Below, in pieces: positions 35,420 to 48,986 of a stretch of 64,000 nt of DNA; within the stretch, counting starts at the first letter, position 1; each line of letters begins with the position of its first letter. This DNA is from Spirometra erinaceieuropaei (taxonomy: Eukaryota > Platyhelminthes > Cestoda > Diphyllobothriidea > Diphyllobothriidae): assembly GCA_902702965.1 (NCBI GenBank), contig CACRXP010000612.1:186001-250000 (forward strand), read 5' to 3'. The translations under genes and the position numbers were made by a program. Below the pieces are notes generated by a model that saw only the letters and a program-made list of their open reading frames with translations, did no database searches and was not told the origin of the DNA.

Positions 35420-38400
35420 TCAGGAAACATTTTTCATAGTAGTTTTATTTTCAAACCATGGTTTGTACAAGCGGTTGATTGAAAACTCAAATAAAAGCCA
35501 GAGTTAGGACGTGACCAGTATAATTTAACATATTTCGGTAATATAATTGACATGACAAGACTGTTTAGGTTATATTTTAAAATTGAACACGCATTTCAGA
35601 ATTTCAATCAGCATTCTACTGGGCAGCGTATCTATTGTAGTAACACCTGGTCGTGTTTTTGAATCCCTACGGTCCAGAAGGTATCACGTTGGATTGACGT
35701 TCGTGTGCATTCCTGATCCATGTGAGCAACCGGTTCAACACCATTATGTTTTTCAGCTACTTCTGGTCAGTAAATTTACGCTTGTTATGTTAACTCCTCC
35801 CGTCTCTTTCTGCAATTAATAGCAAAGCCAAAACAAAAACGCCTTAGTAGAATCAGGTCCAAAAACGGTACATTTACGTTACCTTCCTCAGATCCTGAAA
35901 AAGTTAAGGCGCAATAAACTCGTAAGATGAAATGCTCTCAAATAAAGCATACTTCACCTGGCACGGTTTTAAATTGACAGTTGCGTTAAATGTGTTGTCT
36001 CTAAACTGTCTTCTACAAAAATGTATTTTACCAGTGTTTTTTTTTCAATTAGAGACAATTAGAGACTTTGCAAATTTTATGTGTTGATGGCGAAGACCAA
36101 GCCATTGCAAATACTCATCGTTTGGTTTAAAATCACATTTACTAAAGCATTACTAAGCCGACCGAACAAATTTTCCCTCAAACGAGTAGGTCAAAAGCTA
36201 GCAATCAGACTGACATGTGTTTTTGCGTCTGTCGCTCTTTTATTAATAACCATTTCAACCCTCCGTTAACGTTTTGTATGAGACACCGAATTTCGCACTA
36301 ATTAGCATGTACCACTATCAACTGATATAACTGTAGATTGTACTTTGCAGTTTAAAAATTGGTGTGGAATTTTAATGTAAAATTTTGCGTCAGAAAGTTT
36401 CACAAAATACGAACCGCCGGAGGTTGAATGAAAAATTCTCTACCCACTGCAATGGGAGTTATCAATTATCGCGCTCTACGTTGGTTACAGACAGCGGCAC
36501 GTGCGGCACAGACATAAGAGTCCCTTGTTCCAAATTAAGCCTTACCTATTTACAACCCAGGAAAACGCGTATGCAAAAAATATTTCTCGCTGGGAAAAAA
36601 TTTCACTGTTTCACAAAGGCTGACAAACGACGGTTGCAAAGGACCCTAATTTGGCGTAGGTAGAAAAGAAGAAGGAAATTTTTCAGGGACAAAGTGTTAT
36701 CGCTTAAAAGGACCATGACGCGACTTTCAACTGGCCAAAGTGTCGTTTAAATTTTTTCTGTGTCTAAAAGTGCACCTTCGTTCTTTTTAAAGCAAAACCT
36801 TTAAATAGCAAAAAGATTGTCAGTAAGAACAACGGGCATCTCCAAACCCTTTGTGGTCGTAAGTCATGTGCTCGGTCATGTGCGTGGTAATTTTCTCACT
36901 ACATCGTCTTTTTGCACACCTATGGTTAGGATCTGGACATAGGGAAAATGGGCATGTTGCAAACCGCACCCTGATAACAGAGCAAAGTTTCCAAAAAGCG
37001 TATTATAGGTTAAACTCCACTGTCTTCTTTATGCGTTGGATTGTTACGAATCTCGTGACCTAGAGTTAGTCTGCGCCTGATTTCAGAATATTTGTAAAAA
37101 GTCAATAACTTCATGTTTGTTGTCGTGATGGGTTGGGTAAAATTGTTTTATAATTTTTTAGGAATACCGCTTTTTCCAGATATTAGACCGCCCATTCAAT
37201 GATGTTCAGTGATACGCCTTGTTTTGCTATCAAACCTAAAAATGTGGTCCCGATTTCGCGACGGAGACTTTGCGTGACTATAGGAGCACCCAGGAGGAGC
37301 GGTTGGCATCGGTTCTTCCTCTTGTTTGCAGGGTGATTATCTGACATTAGATGTTCCATTTTAAGATATGGTTGCATGTTTCCTCCCATTACGACGGCTA
37401 TTTTACCGCTGAATCGGAATCGATAAGAGAGGCAACTAAGCAGAGAATAGAAAGCTAGCGAAAATACTTATTAGGAACTGGTCTTGTCTAACTGAGAGTT
37501 CTTAAAGTTTCGAGGAACACAAAGAGGTGAGGGATTTAAAGATGCAGGTCGCCAAGGAGTAATTTCGGTTTTTTGGCGTAATATTCGGCGGACAACAGGC
37601 ATCTAACTGGTCGCAGTGCTTATGGATGTTGATCAATCCATTATAACTGGAGATCTGTGATTTTATTTGCATTTGACTGGAACTCTGCGGATGATGCAGG
37701 CTTTCCTACGACCTCCATGAGACAAGTCAGACAGGTTAAAAACGCGAATGAACGGGCGGTGTGGAGGCAGGGGTCCACTGTGTCTACTCGTTGACGTCAA
37801 AGGTCAACACTGAGTCGGATATGTGAAATGAAAGATGTCTCTGCGCGTCAGTGATCCATCGTGCCGCTGCTTTGAATCTTGGTATCTGAGTGTCACTGCA
37901 ACTCTCTGGTCTACTAGGAATCAGGGCAGCTTCTCAGTAGGTCAAAATGAACTTTCGTTGATTAATGATTTGTAATTCAGGGGCCAATTTCGTGAATAGT
38001 TGCAGAGATTCAAGTTTTTTAGTCGGTCTGTTATTATGTTTTGCCAGAAATAGTTGAATTTAATTCGTTTATTTTCGCTGGCATTTAATTTCTGCTATTA
38101 TTCCCTTCAATAGATGCAATCAAATCCAGACTTTGAGACCAAGATATATTCATCGGGTTTTTCTCCCTATATAGTTTAACAAATTATAGTCCTTCGTCCT
38201 CTTTATAGTCACGTCGTGTATACACAGACGTGCCATTTTTGTCAACTTTTGACGCCTTCTCCAGATATGATTTTAAATGGTTTGTCTAAGCTTGTTTTTT
38301 AAGCAGAATCAAATATGTTTTGGGCAGAAAGTCTAAAGGACACATGAGGCCTTTTGCAGCCCGATTAATTGCTGCTGTCCAGTTGAGGATAAAATAGCGG

Positions 38401-40080
38401 CTTTCTCAAACACCCCTTAAGCAATGCATTCTTTACCTGTTTGAGCATTTTTAAAACAGTTTCAAAGCAGTTTACCAAACACACTCAGCGGTCATCTTCT
38501 AGAAACTACGACAGTAAAGGTGACTTAAACCTGTAAGTGTACGTCGATCAAAATATTTGTCAACAGAAAGTTTTGCTTACATGGGTAATATGCTGTTGCA
38601 ATGATTTATGAGATTTCAAATACATGAAAATAAACAGCTTTACCTATTGCTTTTTTCCCAGTTTGTGCGATGAAACAGTGTTTAAAATAAACTGGTCAAT
38701 TTAATTTTTTTCAAATGCGGGAGAAAAGTTGCAAGCAGATGATTTGACATCAAATTTAACGGTGCGTCTTTCAGTGCTTTAACTCTCACGAGAAATACAA
38801 GCTAAATCCTAGTCCTAAAGTTCGCTTTAGATTCAATATTACTTTAATTCCCAATTAAGACTTTTGTCTTCAACATGCAACTACCTATAAAACGGGGAAA
38901 TAAAATCTCGTGCTACTAACAATGTCAAGTCAAATTGCAAACTTATGAGTCGGAAATTCGGTCTGCGATTTATTTCTGAAAAGCATTTCTAGCGCAAACG
39001 TTGTGTAATATACGACAATTGCCCAAAGCGCGTTTCAGATGATTGTTTCGACCGAATAATATTGAATTATTGATGACTTTGATTTGTTATAATGAATTGA
39101 CTATAGCATTCGGCAACAGGAGCCGTTCTTTTGGCAAGGACACATGATACTGGAGGAATTCTTTGTTGAGATCCTACTCACTTATTAATCAAATGGGCCT
39201 TTTTAGTTAAATTACGCACTTATATATTGCGAAGAAGTAAGTGTCGTTCTCTGCATCACATTAAAATCGATTTGTAGGCAGCGCCGATCATCGGATTAAG
39301 GCTAAGTTTTTGAATAGCACACTGACTTAAAACTGGCATGTGCAGATAAGTCATGAAAACAAAGGACAAATTACGTGTCAGGAAGCCGTTGGGTGTAGCG
39401 TATCCGATTCCCTGTCTAAACTACATTTGCAAGTACACTGGTCAGAATTAATATAAGCTCGAGTCGTTCATGCACGAGCCTAAGGCAACTTTGCGACGGC
39501 GTGACGATTAATCTCAAGCGGGTGCTTACAACTTTGAAGCAGAATATGACTTTAACTTTGAAACCCCAAGGGAAGTCCTTTACGGCGGAAACAAGACAAG
39601 CAGCGAATCGATTTAATCTCCCGCCTTGCATGACTTCACAGACAAACGATATGTCAGTGTAGCAGATTTGCCTCCAGACTTGGTAAACAGATTGTCAAAT
39701 GGCTGAAACCTTCAAGAAAGGACATAAACAGACAGTTTCAGCATCCAAGCAGTCTTCATCTGTATCATTGACACACTAGACTGGAATGTGCGGATTTGCC
39801 ATTGATCGTAAATGTGATTGTCCCGTAGGGGTACTTTATTACATAAATGACTGCGTATGTACGTCTAATCAGACTCTTCAATTTCGGCGGTCGCAGGCAA
39901 CAACAGCTGAATTAAGGCTACATTAGCATGCCCACAACAATTCGGGCAATGTAAAAACTCAGTGGTTGCAAAGAAACATGAGATTACATGCACAAATAGA
40001 GTCACAAAACTCTAAAAGCCCCCCCTCCACAGATTATTTAAGCTGTGGTTGTTTGTTTTTATCTTAAGGGTTTCATGCGC
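35420..40080. other. Long AT-rich stretch without a recognised gene
   Basis: Open frames reach at most 92 codons (36385-36663) and none has a family motif. A stretch near 37540-37950 has somewhat higher GC and could be an old element that I do not recognise. No RNA genes are seen. Confidence 0.3.
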
Positions 40081-40083
40081 TTA

Positions 40084-41060
40084 CAGTTGGTGGGCTGATT
40101 CATGAAATGTTAACCGAAATTCCGAAATGCGTTTTGTTTCGAAAAGATTAATTAAGTAAAGTTATAAAACTAGAAAGTTGCAAAATAATTCTATAATATT
40201 TCAGTTACCACAGGATGCCGGTTTTCGTATGAACTTCCTTTCTGTTGCATGCAAAACTACGCTTTAGTAAAAATGACTACTAACGTAACATGAACTTTTC
40301 TCGTTAATTTTTAATGCCCTAAGAAATTGAATTATACTTCAAAGAAGACATACACAAACATATTCATTCCATTCCTTAGTCAGTAGGACATTAGGTTATC
40401 TTCTAATCTTATGCTCGGAGGAAGGGTTTCATTTGGTATTCAAAAACCTATTCAATTCCCGAATAATTTTGAACCGAGTCTCCCTTTAAAGCTGGATTCA
40501 AGGTTTCCAAACTACAATTCTTCGCGTGCGGAAGCCTACACATTTCTCTACGATAATAAAAGCGGACCATATAGGGTTCATAACATTAAGCAGCGGATTT
40601 GGTCTATGGTGTTAACTTTATAAGTCACACTGGTCAATGCAGACATGACAATTTATGAACGACTATCTCACGGCATTTAAAAGTCCCAAAATTGGAAACA
40701 TTTAAGACCGAATTATGTCCTTCTTTCGAGTATACAATTAGACGAAGACGTCATCATCTATCGAATAAACAAATAAAATAATATTTTTGTGCATATTTAC
40801 TATAAAATATATTTACGTTTTTAGGGCCTTGAAAATCAATAAGAAAAATCATACTACTTTAGTAGTCGTTTTCTAACAGTGTTGTTCTTGTATGCAGCTA
40901 GAAGAAAATTCATTCAAAAGCCGGCATCCTGCCGTTACTAAAATATTACAGATTTCTGCATCGGACTCACTAGTCTCACAACCCTACAAAGGTAATCCTT
41001 TTGAACCATAAACGCATTTCGAAAGTTCTTTTGACATTTCATGCGTTAGCCCACCTACTG
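40084..41060. mobile_element. Inverted-repeat MITE copy, 977 bp, with TA on both sides
   Basis: The left end 'cagttggtgggct' and the inverse of the right end 'cagtaggtgggct' agree, each flanked outside by TA, consistent with a TA target-site duplication. The repeats continue inward ('catgaaatgttaaccgaaatt' on the left, 'catgaaatgtcaaaagaact' as the inverse on the right). Internal landmarks 'cccgaataattttgaacc' (40458-40475) and 'ttactataaaatatattt' (near 40797-40814) match the 990-bp copy in order. The open frame at 40411-40623 lies inside and is a shadow. No transposase is present, so mobilisation would have required enzyme from another element. Confidence 0.75.
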
Positions 41061-41069
41061 TAAAAAAGA

Positions 41070-41290
41070 CTGGGGTCAGCGTGCGGCGCTGAAGACCGGT
41101 CAATAGTCGGCTGTTTCAAGGCTGGGCGATGACACGAAATAAGCCAGAAATGGTCATTTTTGTCTTCAGACCCGGTGGATAAAATTGTCGTGCCCTCAGC
41201 CTTTTTCCAATTGTGAAATACTCAGTGCTTCCAATGGAGTTCGAACGTATGTTGCAAAATTCGAAGCTTTATTACACCCGGTAGTTTAGC
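41070..41290. repeat. Faint SINE-like repeat
   Basis: The segment 'gacacgaaataagccagaaatgg' followed by 'tttttgtcttcagac' resembles the SINE body at 1175-1225. It lies directly after a MITE copy and has no clear tRNA-like head. Confidence 0.3.
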
Positions 41291-44200
41291 CTCCTGGACA
41301 ATGTGGACGTGAAAAGGGACGCTAAGGAATGCGTCCGACTTCTGGCGAATAAAGGATTTCATCAAATTTATCGCACGAGGCTGTTATTTACAGATGTTTA
41401 CCGAAGTCGCCTGACTGAACGGTGAATATTTAACAGCAAAATAAAATTATGATGATTACTTCCATCCCATGGTTATAATAAATTGTTGAGCATTGCTTTC
41501 AGAAGTATAAGTATCCTTGATTTTATCGGATATATCGTGAATGGTCAGGGCAGACAAACATTTTTACGGTAAACATAATGACCATTTGTGATCAAGCGTC
41601 CGACCCGTATTTTTTCTGGTCACGCTAGGTTGCAGAATCGGAAGCGATCAAATCCTTCTAACTATTTACGGACAAACAATCCCTGCCTTTGAAATATCAC
41701 GACCTCATCCTTGCTCTGCAATATCTATGGTCGTACACGCAGATTTGTTTATGTCCAGATTATATCACAACAAAGGAGATAGCGATGTCCCAAAATCTGC
41801 TAATAAACATCCCCAGGTATTTTGCTGAAATTCCAGAAATCCAGGTTGATATGGATGTATATAAAAATGAAGCGGCCTTCGACGCATTAACGACTTTTAT
41901 TTAAATGTATTTCGTAGATTTCACAAAGCATACCTAGTCCGTCGGTACATACTGAATATGAACGCCAAGCCGCAAAACGTCAAAACGTAAGCAAATTTGA
42001 AGCTAACTGTAGCTGTTTGCAGCAGAAAAGAGAAACGTTCCGATGCCTGGAATTAAAAAGCCGAATTACTCGCTGCACGTCCATCTCTCGCTTCCGTAGC
42101 TAAAAAGTATTGAGATATGTACCCTTCCTCTGTGTTTCATTCGTTATTGACAAACCATATCAGAAGGAATCTTGATAGATTCATGTCCGGAGTGTCGACT
42201 TTATTCGTGCACGTCGACAACAGGTTAAATAATAGGACGTGCTATGGAGAGACGTTTTGCAAACCCATTAGACAGACCAGGAGGAAGGATAGATTTTTCC
42301 TTTATTCTGGGATGCGGAATTTGGCTGCCAGTAGATTGCAAAAGCACAGCATAATAAAAACTTTACGAAAACAATCAAAATGTTGGTATTTTTGAAGAAA
42401 ACTGATGAAAGAGTTTGTTCTTTTTCTCTGAGATTTCGAACTCATGTAGGAGTCTGTCATAAAAGGCGAGAGCCAGAGTGTAACAAGCGACAGTCGAGGG
42501 GTAATAACCAATCAGCGGTCAGTTGCGAAAATGTTCGAATGACTTCGTCGGAATCCGTATGCTGATAACAGATGGATATATCGATTGACCGAAATATCAT
42601 CTGAAGCCCTTGTTTTTGTCATTCCTCGGCTTGCCTTGCGATCGGAACTACTCACTCAGTCTCAACGCCCATTTTATGCTTAACTGCTTTTTATTTGTAC
42701 GAATGCAAACTCTGCGAGAAGTATATATCTTGGCGTTCGTTTATTCCTTCTCCGTGGAAAGGTCGTAACTTTATGCCTCATCTACAAAAAAACAGTAGGA
42801 CTTGCAAGGTAATAAAAGCTGCGCCCTCCCAAGCAGCTTAAACGATGCAGCCTTAGCACGCCAATTTTTCGAATTTTCTCCTGTAAGTTTAATGCTTTGC
42901 CTGTTAAGATCTTTGCGTATAGTGGATAAGTTATCCGTGTGCCCTTTAAGAGTAACACGACGCAGTAGCTTGACCTAGACCGTTTCCTAAATCCGCATTG
43001 CTGCCTTTATCGCGAATCACGTGACAGAATCCTCAGTTATGGTTAAACTTAGAATGAACCACGTAAATACTCTGCAGCTGATCGCGCTTTTCCCGTTGTT
43101 GGCACCTTGATGGACTTGCTTGTCCTTATATTGCGTGTTTTTTTGATGTAAGTGAATTCTTGCATTTAAGCATATCATCAAACATTGCCTGCCTACACCT
43201 CTTGTGGGAAAAAAATTTATTTAAGAATTTGTGCTTCGAATAAAGAGCGCTTCCCAATTCTAAAATGCGCTTAATTAAGAAAATATTAAAGTACTTCAGT
43301 GCAAATTCAAACAGTGCCCTTTTAATACGCTAACATGGACAACTCCTGGAGTATGAAACACGCTCCAACGGGATAAAGCGATGTATGAATTTCTTTAAAC
43401 AAGATGATACACATCATCTTATTCAAAATCATTTAAGATAAGCAGCTCAACATTTGGGGATCTAATTTCATCTAGAACTCTGACTAACTTTGCATAGCAA
43501 AAGATATCATATTCAAGGTGTAAAGTTAAGGGGATGTCATAACTTTTATTACATTTTCTGTGGGTGACAAAAAAATCATATTATGGCGAAAAACACTCGT
43601 AATACACGTGTAAAATCTTGCAAGCAGTATGAATTTTGCTAACAGCTCACAGACCCTTTTCCACGATTCAAAATCCTTGCGCATGTGTCATATCAAAGGA
43701 TTTTTTCCCATGCTGCGCATGAAGAGATATAATTTCTAAATGTAAGTCAATTCTTTTATGGCAGTTGACGTAACTTATGAGATGTGAGTTGGGAATAATG
43801 ATGATTTTCTCTTTGGAAAACGAAATCGTTAACCGTGCGTCTTCGTGCCAAATGTGGGGAACGGGCTTCGTAGAAGTACTATTGCACTAACACCTTTATG
43901 GTTAAAATAGTCGACGCACGAAGGTTTAAAATTATCAGTCGTGGAAAGTACCTTAAGTAGTCAGTGTATTAGGTAACACGACAGCCAACTATGTGCTTGG
44001 CGCTTTGTTGGAGTCCCGTAAATTCGACGATTTGACGAATCTTTAAGTCAGTTTTTTAAAACAGAGACGTCCAATAAGTGAACGTTTTCATGAAGGCCTA
44101 CACGAAGCGTTCAGTAAGTGACCGAGATGTAATCAAAGCATGCAATGGATGCTTTATTTCATGGAATGCGGATAAAGAAACTGAGACGAATATCTAAGGC

Positions 44201-47200
44201 ACCGCAACATTTGCCTGTTTTAATTATTTATCAAGAACATTTAGGAGAATATCCTATTTTGTGTGATATGTGTGTTTTTGTAATTTTGTTCGGCTAAATG
44301 ATTTCACACAGGCGGAATTGTACGATGTATCGTCGAGCAACTGCTCATGCGTTTATTGTTCTATACTTGGTTTGCGCATCCGAGCGTGTTTTTATTTTAA
44401 AGGCAGACTAATTTAACCTCAAGAGTTTTGCAAAACAAAACTTGTCGAATTTGAAAATGTATTCCCTCCTCTGAAACGACCACGGGTAGCTAGATTCGTA
44501 TTTTGAAAAATAAGCAGTCCAACCTTTTTTGTTAATATACCAATATTTTCTGTCATTTGGAAATTCTCCATGATCATGAAAAGACCCTCATAAACCGGTT
44601 GGTAGTTTCTGCTTATACGTGACTTGCAAAAGTTCCTTGTATAGTATTAGCGGTTAAAATAATATAGTACTATTTATTTGAGCACTTTTCTGCGCATTCA
44701 TAATTTAGAACCAGGACCAAAAGAAAACATGAGAAACCAGCAGGGCTTTATCATTAGGAGAAAAGTAAGCTCTTCTGCTTGCAAATAAAACTATTGTCAG
44801 TATCTTCTGGAAGGTATAAAAATGATTGCGGAAAGTTGGAATTTCTTCCTGATTTGGTCTTAGAAGTGTGAAACCTTAGTGGATATCCACTAACTAAATT
44901 CCTTAGTAGATAGCCATTCATTCAATTACTTAAGAATGTTTTTAATAGATCGGGAGCACATTAATTGCTGACTTTCGTAGTGAAGGCCCATTTTTCGTAC
45001 ATATTTATCCAGTTCGAGCGAACTAAACAGGGATGTTCAAGGACCCTTTTCTTCAGTGAATTTGGTGACAAAATGTCTCAAGTTGGAAATTTTGACAAAC
45101 GCAATTTTTTAGTTCGTGCAATGAAGTGGGAAAAATGATTATCACAAAATGTCTACTAATAGTTTTCAGACCCTTCGAAACAAAACGGGTTACGCCGTTT
45201 TCAAAATGTGCCACTAATGTATCGGAAAAAGCTTTTCGATGCAAGGATTTTTTTCTGTCTACAACTGCATCCTTTCATGTCATTTGAATTTTCAACAATT
45301 GGCCGGTCTCTCAAAATGAAACTTCAGTAAAACTCTTATTACCATGGGTTCCCAAAATCAATAGCAGTCGAAATCATTTTTGCTGGTATCACACGCAAAA
45401 AGGTCACGAAGCCCACGACCAGGCATTGTTAATTTGAGTTTGTGCCAGATTTCATGAAACACTGATTGTTAGAGGGTGTCTGATGAAAGCGAGTGAGAAC
45501 GGCTTCTGAGCTTATAAACCAGTTATTTGCATTAAATCATCTTGCGCTTCCAAGAACTGAGAAAACTAGTCTGACACACATTTGCACCCTTTTGACATTG
45601 CCAGTTATCTTAACAAAATTGCTATTTTCACTTAACGGAACAGTACCTTTGTCCTGCGGCCCTGTTTTCCAGATGCGCTTGGACTGGTTTTGGATTGGTT
45701 GACGATTTCTTGTTTGGTAAGCTACAGTTAACGATTTAGGGTGCCTAGTGAGCTCTTTTCGGCATATGCGTATTTTTTCCACAAACCTAATGCTGTATCT
45801 TGATTATGGTTGGCGTCGCTCAAATTCCAGGGTGTCCGGGAAAGTACAATAGACCTCTACGGCCTGAAATTTCTTCGATCGCCTGCGCACATTACTGTTT
45901 TTACGGTGCTCGTCTACGAAATTTTTTTTCAAATATGCTGTGCTTTACAGAACGTCATCAATTGGCTTTCCTGCCGACGTTCTATATATGCAGACGGCGA
46001 TTGTGGCATATTTTTGCCCACCTCGACGACGGCCTACAATAAATTTGCTTTTGCTCTGCAGAAAATATTCTCCTGACAAAGTGCTCTCTAAGCGTAGTAC
46101 ACAGACAAATATTCACATCTTCATCTGAAATAAAATCAGAAAAAAGTTTACACAAGTTGTCTGGTTATTTGCTCCCTTGACAAATGCCTATAGTCTTTAA
46201 ACCGTCGACATAAAACCACTTTCCACATCTTCGTAAAACTATCTATGTCGTTTTTCCCAGCATAAGGGCATTGTTTTGCAATTCGCTTTGCTTAATTGGG
46301 AGTGGGAGTCTGTTGTTCAAGATACTAAGGCTTTGTCTGATCCGTTTGTCGATTCTGTATTAGCACAAACTAAGTGTTTTAAATAGTTTCCTTGGTCAGG
46401 TTTCAAATTTCATAGAAATAGTAGTATACTTGAATAAAGCCTGTTGAAGGACATCAGTTATACTTTCTGAGAGCCTAAAATGGCGTAACTGTCTAACTCT
46501 GAATTTAAAAGAAAGTAAGAAATTGGTTTTAGAAATGGTTGTCTACGAATACGTTTTGCAACTCGAATTTATAAGTATTTAACAGCCATACTTCAACTAA
46601 CAATCAGAGACCTATTAGACCTTCGTCTTTTACTAAGAATATACTGGCTCTGTTAATGACTCACATATAATGTAACGTTGACTTGCACCTAAAAACACAC
46701 GCTGTGTCGTCAAAATGGACTCGAAAATACATACCTCAGGAGAAATACATTGTCAGAATGTGTACAGCAAATAGGTAAAATACCAAACGTTTCGAATGCC
46801 AAGATCTAAACGTTGGTTATCGAGGAATCCCGCGTCACGCCCTCCATGGCATTATTTCGCAGTGCCTTTCGCATGTTTAATAGGCTTTATCTTTCGTAGC
46901 ATTGTAGTTGTAGCATATCTTCACGGCAGACAATCGCTCGCAAAGCAAATTCTAGTTGCCTCTTGCTCGACTACTCTGATTGCCCCATTCAGTTCTTATT
47001 GCAGATTTATACTCTACGGTTTCTTTTCATGGATCAAAACACGCGTTCTGAATGCACTTTTGGTGAAGTGTTGTGAACTAATCAAATTAAGTACTCTCGC
47101 ATTCGTCACGCAAGGCAGTTAATTGCTTACATTAAAGGTAGCAACAAATCTCGAGACTGCGTTAGGCAAGAATGAGACTCTGCAAAGTCTCTGTTTTATT

Positions 47201-47435
47201 AGGCCAAGAATAGTTGAGTTGGCGTAGAAAGAGAATATAATTTCTCAATCTTAGCGCACTTGAACGCACTTTGGGCCATTTCTTATCATATCTTGGGAAA
47301 CAATTTGGGTAACCGAAGAAAACAAATTAGATATTTGAAAAGTGTCTATTTTTATGAAGTCAAGCACTACGTTATGCTTAATTTACCGACATGGAGTTTA
47401 ATTTCTTGGGTCGTTCTACGTAACCACTTCACGTA
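41291..47435. other. Long AT-rich stretch, no recognised gene
   Basis: Open frames of up to 108 codons (46796-47122, hydrophobic in places) and a set of overlapping plus-strand frames at 45800-46128 show no motif I can defend. No tRNA or clear repeat is seen. Confidence 0.3.
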
Positions 47436-47439
47436 AATT

Positions 47440-48190
47440 ACATTTCATGCGTGCCTTTCATTTACGGCGTGCCGGCTATAGAATGAGCATTTTATTGACC
47501 GTTTTTATAAGCTATATTACGTAAAAAGGACTGCTTATGTTGCATGCAATTTTATGCTTGGGGTTTATGTCCTTGTAAATTAGAACATATCTTATAAAAA
47601 AACGTGCATGATGATATTCATTATCTTGCTCACTTGGTAGCAAACTACGTTTTCTCCTAAGTTAAGGCCTAAAGAAAGTGCATCTTTTGTTTTAAAAACT
47701 TTCTCAATTCTCGAATAATTTTAAACCACACCTATCACTGCACGTGCATTCTAGGTTGCAAAAATGCGAGTTTTGTGCGTTTTTTTAACAAAATCCTTCA
47801 TTGTGTATACTTTTATGAAGAGTGCATATGAGGCACACGACATTTTACAAAAAAAATGGTACATATTGTTCGCTTTATAAGCAGCTCTTATAAACGTGCT
47901 GATGCAGTGTTGCACGATTACTCGGTTCTCGATTTTAAAAATCTCATAATTAGAATTTTGGTAGAACTAAACTATTTTTCTTTGCAAGTCAAAAATTCAA
48001 TGGAAACGCAATTTGCTATCGTTGAAAACCAATGGGTAACATGTATGCTACTTGAGTATTTATTACCAAATTACCTTGACATGTTACAGTAAGCTAAAAG
48101 CAAAAGTTTTGCACTTTAACGATCTTCCCTTACATCTGTACCCTCTAAGTGGAAATTTCAGGGCTTCCGTCGTTTACTCCAAATATACTG
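47440..48190. mobile_element. Decayed copy of the inverted-repeat MITE family
   Basis: Family landmarks appear in order. On the left are 'gtaaaaaggactgcttatg' with 'ttgcatgcaattttatgc' (47521-47558) and then 'tctcgaataattttaaacc' (47711-47729). On the right are 'aatctcataattagaattt' (47940-47958), 'caagtcaaaaattcaatgg' and 'aaaaccaatgggtaacatg' with 'tatgctacttgagta' (to about 48060). The ends are too eroded to define. The 78-codon frame at 47856-48092 is inside the repeat. Confidence 0.55.
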
Positions 48191-48426
48191 ACTTAACCCT
48201 ATAAGATGCTTGATGTTTTGTCAGGTGTTTTAATGTATGGAAGCATTCTCAGGGATTTCTGCTTGAGCGCTTGAGCGGCGCAAACTATTTTCTTGTGTTT
48301 AATTTTTGTTGTCTTATGCACCACCGTGCCAGATTTCTAGAGTATCCAGTTAAAGGAAAAGAGTCTGAACAAACAACTTAGTTCCATCTAGTAGCTATTG
48401 TTATCTGATCAGCGTGTTTTTCCTGA

Positions 48427-48620
48427 TTACCTAGGCTGGTAACAGCACTCAATTTTTGAGTAGTAGGGTAATTGTTTGTTGTAATATATAACAAGGTCCG
48501 TATAAGTTTCTTTTCGATAAACTGGTGTGTGAAATGTCAAATAAGTCCGTTGTTGCACAAGGACGCCAAGGAAAGGAAGTTCGCAATCAGCTTCTTTTAT
48601 GAGCTCACCGATCGTATTAC
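48427..48620 (-). pseudogene. Penelope-like reverse transcriptase fragment
   Basis: Residues 55-116 of the minus-strand frame 48777-48427 read CELPFLGVLVQQ, then FHTPVYRKETYTDLVIYYN. Penelope-like reverse transcriptases have a LPFLDVLV..(x)n..VYRKPTHTD pattern after the catalytic motifs. The aspartate of LPFLDV has become glycine. The other Penelope copy, 1.1 kb away on the plus strand, has the equivalent LPFLEVLL and SVYRKKT. The 5' part of the frame is not recognisable as RT. The fragment is too short and altered to be active. Confidence 0.6.
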
Positions 48621-48761
48621 GTAACTCACTTATTCTATTGTAACTTGGAGCTCTCTCGAACTCAGCCAGAAGCCGCATGGCGGCACGTACCATCGTACTG
48701 GTTCCGGTGATGGGTGTCTGGGCCTTGAGGCTATTGACATTACGCTCTCCTTCTCGTGCAC

Positions 48762-48986
48762 TCAGACATCGGTGCACTGTCCAAACCGGTCAGTTTTCTC
48801 ATGCTGGAAGTGTGAGCAGTTGCTGAGAGAACTAAAAGTAGCCCGTTTTCGAGTGCCACACACAGGACACGGCCGCTCACACAGAACACGCCATGATTTC
48901 ACAGGGGTGCTGTTGGTGCTGGCGTTGGTGGTGGTGTTAGTGGTGGTGGTGGTGGTGGTGGGGCAAGTGTTGTTGATATAAAGCAA
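48762..48986 (-). pseudogene. Thr-rich and Cys-rich short frame over a GGT microsatellite (unassigned)
   Basis: A 74-codon minus-strand frame begins with a Thr/Asn-rich run, created by the (GGT)n tract read in reverse. It then has CPVCGTRKRATFSSLSNCSH followed by FQH. The C-x2-C, then H-x2-H spacing resembles a degenerate zinc finger, but the gap between the Cys and His pairs is longer than the usual 12. Flatworm LINEs can carry Thr-rich linkers and C-terminal zinc fingers, so a relic of one is possible. The microsatellite alone could also explain the first half. No function is claimed. Confidence 0.25.
48910..48963. repeat. GGT-type microsatellite
   Basis: About 54 bases of GGT repeats with a few interruptions (ggc, tta). 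It ends in a clean run at 48939-48960. Confidence 0.9.

Noticed and set aside
40411..40623. 70-codon plus-strand frame
   Set aside because: It is internal to the MITE copy at 40084-41060. The corresponding stretch in the 53-kb copy is not open.
41220..41290. tRNA-like fold on the minus strand around 'gagttcgaac'
   Set aside because: The T loop-like sequence is present but D and anticodon arms do not pair well, so it is not called as a tRNA.
47856..48092. 78-codon plus-strand frame
   Set aside because: It overlaps the right half of a MITE copy and shows no protein motif.
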